From RI-153 sp963721725 (GTDB lineage: Bacteria; Chloroflexota; Anaerolineae; Caldilineales; Caldilineaceae), in the NCBI GenBank assembly GCA_963721725.1, contig CAVRLX010000024.1:62001-126000 (forward strand): a DNA stretch of 64,000 bases, written 5' to 3'. The notes under the pieces were generated by a model. It was not told where the DNA came from. It saw only the letters and a program-made list of their open reading frames with translations, and made no database searches. A program made the translations under genes and the position numbers. Position 1 is the stretch's first letter, and the number at the start of each line of letters is the position of its first letter. This document shows positions 50,993-60,198 of the stretch, piece by piece.

Positions 50993-52574
50993 TTATTCCC
51001 ACTCAATCGTCGCCGGCGGTTTGCTGCTAATATCATACACCACGCGGTTGACGCCGTCCACCTCGTTGACAATGCGGTTGCTCACCCGCGCCAGCAGATC
51101 ATAGGGCAGGCGCGCCCAGTCGGCGGTCATAAAATCATCGGTGGTGACGGCGCGCAGGCGCAATGGGATTGGCGTAGGTGCGCCCGTCGCCCATCACGCC
51201 CACGCTGCGCACAGGCAGCAGCACGCAAAAGACCTGGCTGGTCTGGCGATAGAGATTAGCATTGCGCAACTCTTCGAGAAAGATCGCGTCGGCGTGGCGC
51301 AAGGTTTCCAGCCGTTCCCACGTCACTTCGCCCAGCACGCGGATCGCGAGACCAGGGCCGGGGAAAGGATGACGCCAGACAATCGCTTCCGGCAGGCCCA
51401 GGGCTTCGCCCACCGTGCGCACTTCATCCTTGAAGAGCATACGCAGCGGCTCAATCAGGTGGAAGGTCATATCCTTGGGCAGACCACCCACGTTGTGATG
51501 GGTCTTGATCGTGCGCGCGTTGCGTGTCTCGTCGCTGCTGGCCGACTCGATCACATCGGGGTAGAGCGTGCCTTGGGCCAGAAAGGCGGGTGAATCGACG
51601 CCCCAATCTTAGGGCCAGCCGCGCCGCCTCGGCTTCGAAAATACGAATAAAACGGTTGCCAATCAGCTTGCGCTTCTGTTCCGGATCGGTGACCCCAGCC
51701 AGATCGGCCAAAAATTCTTCCTTGGCATCGACGGCGACCAAATGCATGCCCTGATGCTGCTCGAAAGGTCTCGATCACCTGCTGCGGCTTCGCCCTGGCG
51801 CAACAGACCGTGATCGACAAAGACGCAGGCGAGCCGATCGCCAATGGCGCGATGCACGAGCGCGGCGGCCACGGCGCTGTCCACGCCGCCGCTCAGCCCG
51901 CAGATCACATGGCCGTCGGGGCCCACCGGTTGCGCGGATCCGCTCGACCGTCTCTTGGATAAAATGGCCTGGCGTCCAGTCGCCTACACAGCCGCAGATC
52001 CGCTTGACAAAATTTTCGAGAAGGCGCGGCCTTGCGGCGTATGCACGACCTCGGGATGAAATTGGATGCCATAGATTGGCGCGCTTCGTCGGCAATCGCG
52101 GCCAGGGGCGAATTGCCGCTGTGGGCAATCGGTGGAAAACCAAGCGGTAATGCCTCGACACGGTCGCCGTGGCTCATCCAGACTTGCAGCGATGCGGGCA
52201 AACCGGCAAAGAGCGGATTGGTCTACGTGCTGATCGTCAATGACCAGCCGCGGCCATATTCGCGTTCGCTGCCGGGTGACACGACGTGCCCGCCCAGCGT
52301 ATGGGCCAGCAGTTGCAACCCATAGCAGATGCCCAAGATCGGCACACCACTCTCAACCACGGCCGCCGGCAAGGTGGGCGCACTCGGCGTCGTACACGCT
52401 GTTCGGCCCGCCGGAAAGAATAATGCCGACCGGTTGTCAATCGCGCGGCAGCGCCTCTTCCGCGCGATCCCACGAGATGAGTTCGGCATAGACTTGGGTT
52501 TCGCGCACACGGCGGCAGATCAATTGGCTGTATTGGCTGCCATAGTCGAGAACGGCGATGGTCTGGTGTTGCAT
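50993..52574 (-). CDS. guaA: GMP synthase, glutamine-hydrolysing (at least seven frame changes)
   Basis: It reads from ATG 52574 (MQHQTIAVLDYGSQYSQL) to TAA 50993, about 526 residues, the normal length. Recognisable segments in order: GIILSGGPNSVYDAE, the amidotransferase nucleophile VPILGICYGLQLLAHTLGG, VWMSHGDRVEALPLGF, the ATP-pyrophosphatase P-loop ICGLSGGVDSAVAAALVHRA, ACVFVDHGLLRQGE, KRKLIGNRFIRIFE, KTHHNVGGLPKDM, WRHPFPGPGLAIRVLGEV and the C-terminal SKPPATIEWE. Frames change at least seven times, and one TGA interrupts near 52437. GuaA turns XMP into GMP after GuaB. The gene is the most damaged in the window; since all functional motifs survive, sequencing error is still favoured over decay. 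Confidence 0.88.
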
Positions 52575-52673
52575 GGTCTCTCCCCGGTTGGCTGTATTGG
52601 AAATGCGTCTTGCTTTATACTTACCACTACTTTGTATCTGAAACCAAAATCATACATGCAGCAAAGAGCAGAG

Positions 52674-52753
52674 ATAGAACGCAGATAACGCTGATTGAGC
52701 AGATTTTTGCAGATCTGCATTTACCCTTTCAATCTATGCAATCTGCGTTCTAT
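52674..52753. mobile_element. Gene-free short inverted-repeat element (MITE-like)
   Basis: The ends ATAGAACGCAGAT (52674-52686) and the exact complement (52741-52753) differ by one base from the ends of the GxxExxY element at 23408-23950. Even the bases outside match: GAG before the left end and TCTG after the right end in both copies. Inside are GCAGAT words and the palindrome GCAGATCTGC (52709-52718). At 80 bp it is a non-coding relative. Confidence 0.7.
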
Positions 52754-52781
52754 TCTGGAAACCAGAGAAAGAAGCCAGACC

Positions 52782-53462
52782 ATGACCTCTCCCCGAATTT
52801 TAGCGCTGATCCCGGCCTATAATGAACAAAACCGCGTGGCCGCCGTGGTGACGCAGACGCACGCCCACCTGCCTGTCATCGTCGTGGATGATGGATCCAA
52901 AGACGAAACGTCCGTGCACGCCGAGGGGGCCGGGGCCACGGTGCTGAAACAGATCCCCAACGCGGGCAAGGGCGCGGCGCTGCGCCGCGGTTTTCGCCAT
53001 ATGATTGACGAAGGCTACGATGCCGTGATCACGCTGGATGCTGATGGTCAGCACGACCCGGCGGAACTGCCCAAGTTTATCGACTGCTATACCGCCAACC
53101 GTTCGGATCTGATTGTGGGCTATCGCCAATTTCACGAAATGCCGCCAGTACGTCGTCTCTCCAATACCTTTGGCACATGGCTTTTTTCATGGGCCATGGG
53201 CACGCAGGTTCTCGACAATCAATCTGGCTATCGGCTGCTCAGCCGTCGCATGGTCGAAGCGCTGATGGAGACCGCCGAGGCTGGCTTTGAGTTTGAATTG
53301 GAGCAACTTGTGGTCTGTGTGGAGCAAAATTACCGGCTGGATTGGGTTCCCATTCGCACGATCTACGAAGGCGAAAAGAGCCACATCCGCCCGTTGCACC
53401 ATGTCAAAAACTTTGTACGCGTCAGCTTGCAGACCCGGCAGCGATTGCGGAGCCGCGCATGA
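52782..53462 (+). CDS. GT2 family glycosyltransferase
   Basis: A 226-residue GT-A fold enzyme from ATG 52782. Motifs: ILALIPAYNEQNRVAAVV, VIVVDDGSKDET, KGAALRRGF, VITLDADGQHDP with the DxD-like DAD, then GYRQFHEMPPVRRLSN, LDNQSGYRLLSRR and FELEQLV. This matches dolichyl-/polyprenyl-phosphate sugar transferases without the C-terminal membrane helices. Its likely product, a lipid-linked sugar, is what ArnT/PMT-like enzymes such as the one at 35244 use; that link is inference. The stop overlaps the mutY start by four bases (ATGA). Confidence 0.88.
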   Translation: MTSPRILALIPAYNEQNRVAAVVTQTHAHLPVIVVDDGSKDETSVHAEGAGATVLKQIPNAGKGAALRRGFRHMIDEGYDAVITLDADGQHDPAELPKFIDCYTANRSDLIVGYRQFHEMPPVRRLSNTFGTWLFSWAMGTQVLDNQSGYRLLSRRMVEALMETAEAGFEFELEQLVVCVEQNYRLDWVPIRTIYEGEKSHIRPLHHVKNFVRVSLQTRQRLRSRA

Positions 53463-54607
53463 GCGGAGCGAACGGCCTAACGCCTCTTTCTATCGTCCCT
53501 GTGGTCGAGATCGCCCGGCGGCTGGCCGACTGGCATCCCGATCAGCAGCGCGATCTGCCCTGGCGCCATGCCCCCGCCGGGCAGCGCGCGCCCTATGCCG
53601 TCTGGATCAGCGAGATCATGGCGCAGCAGACGCGCGTGGAAACCGTGGTCGATTATTTCAACCGTTGGATGGAGCGCTTCCCCACGGTGGAAGCCCTGGC
53701 CGCCGCTGATCAGCAAGAGGTGCTCAAACTGTGGGAAGGGCTGGGCTACTATGCGCGGGCGCGCAATTTGCACAAAGCGGCCCAGCGCGTGGTGGCCGAG
53801 TTCGGCGGCGACCTGCCGCGCCACCGCGCCCAGATCCTCGGTCTGCCCGGCATTGGCGAATACACCGCCGGGGCCATTCTGAGCATTGCCTTTGGACAGC
53901 CCGAACCCATCCTCGACGGCAACGTGAAGCGAGTGCTCAGCCGTCTGTGGGACATTGCCCAGCCTATCAGCGAGACGGAGACGCTGAAAACGCTATGGGC
54001 GCTGGCGCGCCAGATTGCTGAAGCCGCCCCCCCAGGGGCAGCCGGTATCGTCAATGAAGGGCTGATGGAATTGGGCGCGACGCTGTGTGTGCCGCAAAAT
54101 CCGCGCTGCCTGCTCTGTCCGCTGGCCGATCTGTGTGCGGCCAACGCCAACGGCACACAGAATCAGCGCCCGGTGATGCCGCCCAAAAAGCAGACGCCGC
54201 ACTATGACGTAGCGGCTGGCGTAATCTGGCAGGGCGACCCATTTGCCTCGAAATTGTTAATTGCACAGCGCCCACAAGAGGGCATGTTGGGCGGGCTGTG
54301 GGAGTTCCCCGGCGGCAAGTTGGAGCCAGACGATGCCGATCTGCCGGCCTGTCTGCGCCGCGAGATTGGCGAAGAGTTGGGGATCGAGATTGCTGTGGGC
54401 GCGCCGGTTACAACGGTAAAACATGCCTATACGCATTTTCGCATCACGCTGTATGCCTTCCATGCCAGGGCCAGCGCAGGCGAACCCCAGGCGATTGGCT
54501 GTGCAGATTGGCGCTGGATCGACTTGGCCGAAATCGCCAACTTCCCGTTTCCGGTGACCGATCAGAAGATTATTGCAGCGCTGCGGGCCATGGCAACCGA
54601 GAAATGA
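53459..54607 (+). CDS. mutY: A/G-specific adenine glycosylase with catalytic-type Nudix domain
   Basis: A 382-residue protein. The N-terminal half is MutY: WISEIMAQQTRVETV with the catalytic Glu, helix-hairpin-helix GLPGIGEYTAGAI, FGQPEPILDGNVKRVLSRL with the catalytic Asp, and the 4Fe-4S motif C-X6-C-X2-C-X5-C (CVPQNPRCLLCPLADLC). From about 235 a Nudix domain follows: YDVAAGVIWQ, LLIAQRPQEGMLGGLW, EFPGGKLEPDD and REIGEELGIEI. MutY C-domains normally recognise 8-oxoG but lack the Nudix catalytic residues; here REIGEELG is kept. It removes A opposite 8-oxoG and might also hydrolyse oxidised nucleotides. It lies in one operon with the GT2 gene and htrA. Confidence 0.9.
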   Translation: MSGANGLTPLSIVPVVEIARRLADWHPDQQRDLPWRHAPAGQRAPYAVWISEIMAQQTRVETVVDYFNRWMERFPTVEALAAADQQEVLKLWEGLGYYARARNLHKAAQRVVAEFGGDLPRHRAQILGLPGIGEYTAGAILSIAFGQPEPILDGNVKRVLSRLWDIAQPISETETLKTLWALARQIAEAAPPGAAGIVNEGLMELGATLCVPQNPRCLLCPLADLCAANANGTQNQRPVMPPKKQTPHYDVAAGVIWQGDPFASKLLIAQRPQEGMLGGLWEFPGGKLEPDDADLPACLRREIGEELGIEIAVGAPVTTVKHAYTHFRITLYAFHARASAGEPQAIGCADWRWIDLAEIANFPFPVTDQKIIAALRAMATEK

Positions 54608-54610
54608 CCT

Positions 54611-55813
54611 ATGCTAAAACGCGCGCTCTTTATTATAATTTTGTTCTGGCTTGGCACAGGGCTGCTGGCGGCCTGCGATCTGCCGGATCTGCCTTTTATC
54701 GAACGCGAAACGCCTACGCCCCTGCCCACAGCGACCCCACTGCCCACGCCCACACCTATTGTCGAAGTGGTGGACAATGGCGGCGTGGCGCTGATTGACG
54801 CCCTGGGGCGGGACATTGCCGAACGACGCACAATTGATGTCTATGAGCGGGTTTCGCCCTCGGTGGTCAATATTACAACCCAGGTCTTGCGCCGGGGTTT
54901 CTTTTTCAACACCGTGCCACAAGAGGGGGCAGGCTCTGGCTTTGTGCTGGATGAAGAGGGTCACATCCTCACCAATTATCATGTCATCGAGGGAGCCGAG
55001 TCGATTGAAGTGGGGCTGAGTGATGATCAGATCTTCCCAGCCACGGTGGTGGGCGTGGATCCGCGCAATGATGTGGCGGTGGTGCAGATTGAGGCTCCGG
55101 CGGAATTGCTGGTTCCGGTGGAATTTGCCGATTCCACCGGGCTGGAAGTCGGCCAGCGTGCGATTGCCATTGGCAACCCGTTTGGGCAGTTTGGCCGCAC
55201 CCTCACCACGGGCGTGATCGACCGCGCTGGATCGCACGCTGGAAGGGCAAGACGGGCGCATGATCAGCGGCATCATCCAGACCGACGCCGCCATCAACCG
55301 CGGCAATTCAGGCGGCCCCTTGTTGGATAGTGCCGGACGCGTCATCGGCATTAACACAGCGATCTTTAGTCCCACGGGCACAAGCGCGGGCGTGGGCTTT
55401 GCCGTACCCAGCAACACTGTGTTGCGTGTGCTGCCAGATCTGTTACAGTTGGGGCGCTATCGCCATCCCTATCTGGGCATCCGCTATGCCTATGCGCTTT
55501 CGCCGGGGCTGGCCGAGGCGCTCCAATTGCCTGTGGATTCGGGGCTGCTGTTGGTACAATTTTTTAATGATAGCCCGTTGCCAGCCGTGGGCGTGCAGGG
55601 CGCACGAGCGCGAGACTGTGTTGGGCAACCGAGCGCGTCTATATTGGCGGCGACATTCTTACTACTGTGGATGGCCGTGCTGTGACCAGCGTTGAAGATC
55701 TGCAACTTCTCTTGGAAGATAGCTACCGGGTGGGCGATAGTGTTACAGTTTCGCTGCGGCGCGAGGGTCGCCCGTTTGATGTGCAAGTGCAACTGACTGA
55801 GGAGCCGCAGTGA
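54611..55813 (+). CDS. htrA: HtrA/DegP-like serine protease, lipoprotein type (three frameshifts)
   Basis: It starts at ATG 54611, three bases after mutY. The signal ends LLAAC, so the protein is probably lipid-anchored, followed by a TPTPLPTATPLPTPTP linker. The trypsin-like domain has SVVNITTQVL, the His in LTNYHVIEGAESIEV, the Asp in DPRNDVAVVQIE, GNPFGQFGRTLTTGVI and the Ser in NRGNSGGPLLD. A PDZ domain follows (YLGIRYAYALSPGLAEAL, GLLLVQ, VTSVEDLQLLLEDSYRVGD). Three +1 shifts are needed: 55222 (GACC for GAC), near 55600 and near 55680. About 399 residues. It degrades misfolded proteins outside the membrane. Confidence 0.9.
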
Positions 55814-55850
55814 AGCGTAAGCAGTCGAGGTCATGCAGGCGGAGAATTGT

Positions 55851-55893
55851 GATCGGGGGATTAGTGGATTGATAACTTCTCTAATCCCCGATC
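55851..55893 (+). terminator. Hairpin after htrA
   Basis: GATCGGGGGATTAG (55851-55864) pairs with CTAATCCCCGATC (55881-55893) with one bulged G. It lies 37 bp after the htrA stop and before the promoter region of the next gene. No long U run, so termination is likely but not certain. Confidence 0.6.
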
Positions 55894-55975
55894 TCCTAAC
55901 CGACAATCCCTATGTTTATCCTATTCAAGCTTGATTCACCCTGTGATTTTGTACAAGTGTCAAAGGAGACACACT

Positions 55976-57367
55976 ATGATTTTAGAAGCGATTAAATCTG
56001 AAGGGTTGGCCCAGTATTCTTATATGGTGGGCGACGATAGCGCAGGCGTGGCAGCGGTCATTGATCCGCGCCGCGATGTGGATGTGTATCTCGACCTGGC
56101 CCAGCAGAAGGGCGTGCGGATTGTGGCGATTTTCGAGACCCATATTCATGCTGATTTTGTGTCAGGCAGTTGCGAATTGGCGGATCGCACAGGGGCCACG
56201 ATTTATGTGGGCGCCAAAGGCGACTATGGCTTTGACCATCGTGCGCTGCACGACGGTGATGAGATCGAGATCGGGCAGTTTACGCTCCAGACCATCCACA
56301 GCCCCGGCCACACGCCCGAACATGTCTGCTATTTAATCCGCGGGGGCACGGCTGCCGCTGCGCCCTGGGGGCTTTTCAGCGGTGATGCTCTCTTTGCCGG
56401 GGAGGTGGGCCGCCCGGATCTATTGGGCAAAGGCACGGAGGAGACGCTGGCCCGGCAGTTGTTCCACACCCTGCGCCAGAAAATTCTTAGCCTGCCCGGC
56501 GATCTAATTCTCTACCCCGGCCACGGCGAAGGCTCGCCGTGTGGGGCCAGCATCGGCTCCCGCTCCACAAGCACAATTGGCTATGAACGGCGCAGCAATC
56601 CCCTGTTACAACTCCAACAAGAAGATGCGTTTGTACAAACCGTCATGGCGGCGCTGGCCCCGGCCCCGGAATATTACCCGCGCATGAAAGAGATCAACGC
56701 GGCGGGGGCCTCTATTTTGGGCGGTTTGCCGGTTGTTCCGGCGCTCACCGCCGATGCGTTTGAAGCTGCCCAGCATGAAAAGAACACAGTGGTGATCGAT
56801 GCCCGCGAGATTGAAGCTTATGGCGGCGCGCACATAGAAAACGCCATTAACATTGCCCTGCGTTCGTCTTTTCCCATTTGGGCGGGGCGGATTTTGCAGC
56901 CGGATCAACGCATTTTGCTGATCTTACCCGACGACAGCCGTTTGGACGAAGCTGTTCGCCATCTGCTGCGTGTGGGGCTGGAAAAGATCGGCGGGTATCT
57001 GCGCCAGGGAATGCGAAGCTGGTACGAGGCGGGCAAGCCCATCCGCCACATCTATCAGATGAGCATTCAAGAGTTAAAAGAGCAGATTGACAAAAAGCGC
57101 GATTTTCAACTGTTGGACGTGCGCGGCAAGGAGGAATGGGAGGCGGATCGCATTCCCGGCGCGATTCATATCCACGTGCCGGATCTCCTGGACAAAGCCA
57201 ATAAACTCAACCGAGCGCAACCGGTGGCAGTCTATTGCGGCTCAGGCTATCGGGCCAGCATTGCCACCAGCCTGCTGGAACGCCAGGGCTTCACCCACGT
57301 CTCGAACATTCCTGGCAGCATCACCGCCTGGAAGCGGGCTGGCTATGCGCTGGAGAGTAAAGAGTAG
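55976..57367 (+). CDS. Persulfide dioxygenase-like metallo-beta-lactamase with two rhodanese domains
   Basis: ATG 55976 follows AAAGGAG. 463 residues. Residues 1-240 are an ETHE1-like metallo-beta-lactamase fold: FETHIHADFVSGS, HSPGHTPEHVCYL, LFSGDALFAGEVGRPDL and ILYPGHGEGSPCG. A first rhodanese-like domain (about 270-350, VVIDAREIEAYGGAHIENA) has no active Cys (ILLILPDDSRLDE). The second (about 370-460) has LLDVRGKEEWEADRIPGA and active loop VYCGSGYRAS. This order matches CstB-type sulfur enzymes, which oxidise persulfides and move sulfane sulfur. Cytoplasmic sulfide detoxification is the likely role. No sulfide regulator is visible nearby. Confidence 0.87.
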   Translation: MILEAIKSEGLAQYSYMVGDDSAGVAAVIDPRRDVDVYLDLAQQKGVRIVAIFETHIHADFVSGSCELADRTGATIYVGAKGDYGFDHRALHDGDEIEIGQFTLQTIHSPGHTPEHVCYLIRGGTAAAAPWGLFSGDALFAGEVGRPDLLGKGTEETLARQLFHTLRQKILSLPGDLILYPGHGEGSPCGASIGSRSTSTIGYERRSNPLLQLQQEDAFVQTVMAALAPAPEYYPRMKEINAAGASILGGLPVVPALTADAFEAAQHEKNTVVIDAREIEAYGGAHIENAINIALRSSFPIWAGRILQPDQRILLILPDDSRLDEAVRHLLRVGLEKIGGYLRQGMRSWYEAGKPIRHIYQMSIQELKEQIDKKRDFQLLDVRGKEEWEADRIPGAIHIHVPDLLDKANKLNRAQPVAVYCGSGYRASIATSLLERQGFTHVSNIPGSITAWKRAGYALESKE

Positions 57368-57375
57368 CGAATAAC

Positions 57376-57412
57376 GAGTAAGGAGTAGGGTACGTGGCCC
57401 TACTCCTTACTC
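57376..57412. repeat. GAGTAAG/GAGTAGG palindrome after the persulfide dioxygenase gene
   Basis: Perfect 15-bp arms (GAGTAAGGAGTAGGG at 57376-57390, complement at 57398-57412) with a 7-nt loop, eight bases after the stop codon. It is a member of the GAGTAAT family and a likely terminator. Confidence 0.8.
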
Positions 57413-57621
57413 TTATCGAGGTCAGTCTTCCTTCGTGCATTGCACCCCCTATGTCCCATCCCCACTGCTGCCCGGTGGACGCGCTTTTCCACTTTTCGGC
57501 GATGTCAGCAATTAGAAAATTTACAGAGAATTTCTGAAAATCTCCGCGTCTTGCTTGCTTTAGATTGGCCTTAGGGCCAGTGCACAACCGCGGAGCCGCC
57601 TGCTGATTCGCTACGCCTGTG

Positions 57622-57649
57622 TTGTTTTGCCCAAACAACGTGCTATAAT
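57622..57649 (+). promoter_or_regulatory. Promoter with overlapping dyad upstream of phosphofructokinase
   Basis: TTGTTT (57622-57627), a 16-bp spacer and TATAAT (57644-57649) form a good sigma-70-type promoter. GTTGTTT-TGCCC-AAACAAC (57621-57639) is a perfect 7-bp dyad covering the -35 box, a natural place for a repressor. It lies about 225 bp before the pfk start. Confidence 0.6.
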
Positions 57650-57874
57650 TCGCGGAGATTTGCTCATAGACTTTTGTCCACTGAATACCCTCGCAGTCGA
57701 AGATGACCGGAGACTGGCAACGACGCCCTTTCTCGAAGACGAAAGCAGGCTGGCATGGGTACGTCCAGCCTATTTTTCTATTGTGCCATGTGTTGAAATT
57801 TGTTGGTTTGGGCAGTGCCCGATCCCGGTTGGGGCGGTCTCTGCCAAGGGCAAAGAAAGGGATTGAGAGACTGA

Positions 57875-60191
57875 ATGAAAAAACGGCTTGGGGTATTGAC
57901 CAGCGGCGGTGACGCCCAGGGCATGAATGCGGCCGTGCGCGCCGTTGTGCGCGCCGCCCTGGACCAAGGGGCAGAGGTTTTCGCCATCTATGAAGGTTAC
58001 CAGGGTATGATCCTGGGGGAAAATTATATTCGTCCGGCCAACTGGGATATGGTGGGCGGGATTTTGCACAAGGGGGGAACGCTTTTTGGCACAGCGCGCA
58101 GCCCCGAATTTCGCACGCGGGAAGGGCGACGACAGGCCACGCGCAATCTGTTGTTACACGAGATCGACCGATTGGTGATCATCGGCGGCGATGGTAGCCT
58201 GACCGGGGCGAATCTGTTGCGCCAAGAGTGGACCGATCTGCTCCAGGAATTGGTGGACGCCGGCGAGATCTTGCCGGAGGTGGCCGCTGCCCATCCCTCC
58301 TTGGCGATTGCCGGCGTCGTGGGGTCAATTGACAACGACATGTACGGCACAGACATGACCATCGGCGCAGACACAGCGCTGCACCGGATCACCGAGGCTG
58401 TGGACGCCATTACCAGCACAGCGGCCAGCCATCAGCGCGCTTTTGTGGTGGAGGTGATGGGGCGCAACTGTGGCTATCTCGCGCTCATGGGCGCGCTGGC
58501 TTCGGGCGCAGACTGGGCGCTGATCCCCGAAAGCCCGCCCGATCTGGATGCCTGGGAGCAAAAGATGTGCGATATTCTGCCGCGCCGGGCGCAAGATTGG
58601 CCGGCGCGACAGTATCGTCGTTGTGGCCGAAGGCGCACAGGATCGGCACGGCAACCCGATCACCAGTGATTACGTCAAAAAAGTGTTGGAGGAACATCTG
58701 GGCGAAGATGTGCGCGTGACGGTGCTCGGTCATGTGCAGCGGGGTGGCGCGCCCAGTGCCTATGATCGCGTGCTGGCGACGCTGCTGGGCACGGCGGCGG
58801 CTGATGCTGTGTTGGCGGCTGGCCCCGGCGACGAGGCTATGCTCATCGCCATGCGCAATAACAAGGTGGTGGCGCAGCCGTTGATGGAATGTGTGGAGAA
58901 GACCCATGAGATCAACCGCTGTATTCGCGAACGTGATTTTCCCAGAGCGGTGGAGTTGCGCGGGCGCGGCTTTCAGGAGTCGTTTCGGATTTTGCGCACG
59001 CTGGTGCGGGCCATGCCCCACCCGCCCAAGCCCAGCCAGAAACGGCTACGCATCGCCATTCTCAACGCAGGCGGCCCAGCGCCGGGCATGAATGCCGGCG
59101 TGCGCGCGGCGGTGCGGCTTTCGGTGGACCAGGGCCACATTCCCTTTGGCGTCTATCGCGGGTTTCGCGGGCTGATCACCGACAACATCAGCGAAATGAA
59201 CTGGATGAGCGTCAACGGCTGGGCACCCACGGGCGGCTCGGAGCTGGGAACCAGCCGCAAGATCCCCACTGGCAGCGATCTCTATGCCGTGGCGCGCACG
59301 CTGGAGCAGCACGAGATCAACGCCGTGATCATGATCGGCGGTTGGTCTGGCTATCAGGCCATGCTGCGCCTCTATCAAGAGCGACGCAACTTCCCGGCCT
59401 TTAACATTCCCCTGGTCTGCATCCCGGCCAGCATCAACAACAACCTGCCGGGGGCCGAACTCAGCATTGGCGCGGACACTGCGCTCAACAACATTGTGGA
59501 AGTGGTGGACAAGATCAAACAGTCGGCGGTGGCCTCGAACCGCTGTTTTATCGTCGAAGTGATGGGGCGCTACTGTGGCTATCTGGCCCTGATGAGCGCG
59601 CTTGCCAGCGGCGCAGAACGGGTCTATTTGCATGAAGAAGGTGTAAAACTGCGTGATCTCGAGCGCGACATTGATATGTTGCGCAACGGCTTTCAGCACG
59701 GCAAGCGGCTGGGGCTGATGATCCGCAACGAAAACGCCAACCCGCTCTATACCACGCCCTTTATCTCAGCGCTCTTTGAAGAGGAGGGCAACGATCTCTT
59801 TGAGGTGCGCCAGTCGATCTTGGGACACATGCAGCAAGGTGGCAACCCTACGCCGTTTGACCGGATCATGGCGGCGCGCATGGCCGCCCACGCCATTGAA
59901 TACATTCAAGAACAAGTGGATCTGGAAACCACCAACAGCAGCGCCGAGATCGGCGCGGCCGGTATGGGATTAATGCACGGCGATGTAACCTTTACCCCAC
60001 TGTATGATATTCCGCGGCTGGTCGATGAGAAATTTCAGCGCCCCCGCCGCCAATGGTGGATGGAACTGCGTCCGATTGCGCGTATGTTGGCGCAACCCGC
60101 CCCCGAATTTTATCAACCCGAGGAGATGCGTGAGCCGCTGACGCTGAAGCCAGCCGTTACTGCACCCGTATCCGGCACGGGAATACGCTAA
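57875..60191 (+). CDS. pfkA: Fused tandem 6-phosphofructokinase of eukaryotic type (one frameshift)
   Basis: About 771 residues made of two phosphofructokinase halves, as in animal and fungal PFK-1. The N half keeps the catalytic residues: LTSGGDAQGMNAAVRA, IIGGDGSLTGA, VGSIDNDMYGTDMTIGADTA, VVEVMGRNCGYLALM and VLGHVQRGGAPSAYDR. The C half has lost them: IGGWSGYQA instead of GGDGS, and ASINNNLPGAELSIGADTA instead of SIDND, but it keeps VEVMGRYCGYLAL and GHMQQGG. So the N half should be catalytic and the C half regulatory. A +1 shift near 58575-58590 joins the frames (RRAQDW against GRKIGRRDS). It phosphorylates fructose 6-phosphate in glycolysis. Usual bacterial PfkA has about 320 residues. 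Confidence 0.92.
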
Positions 60192-60198
60192 CGAATCC

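Larger units (their letters stand above)
57368..57874. other. Gene-free region with repeat, promoter and leader of pfk
   Basis: After the palindrome at 57376-57412 there are about 200 bp with nothing recognisable. The pfk promoter at 57622-57649 then begins a leader of roughly 220 nt. A 79-codon frame in the leader (57627-57866) starts with a rare codon and lacks a ribosome site; I do not call it. Confidence 0.5.
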
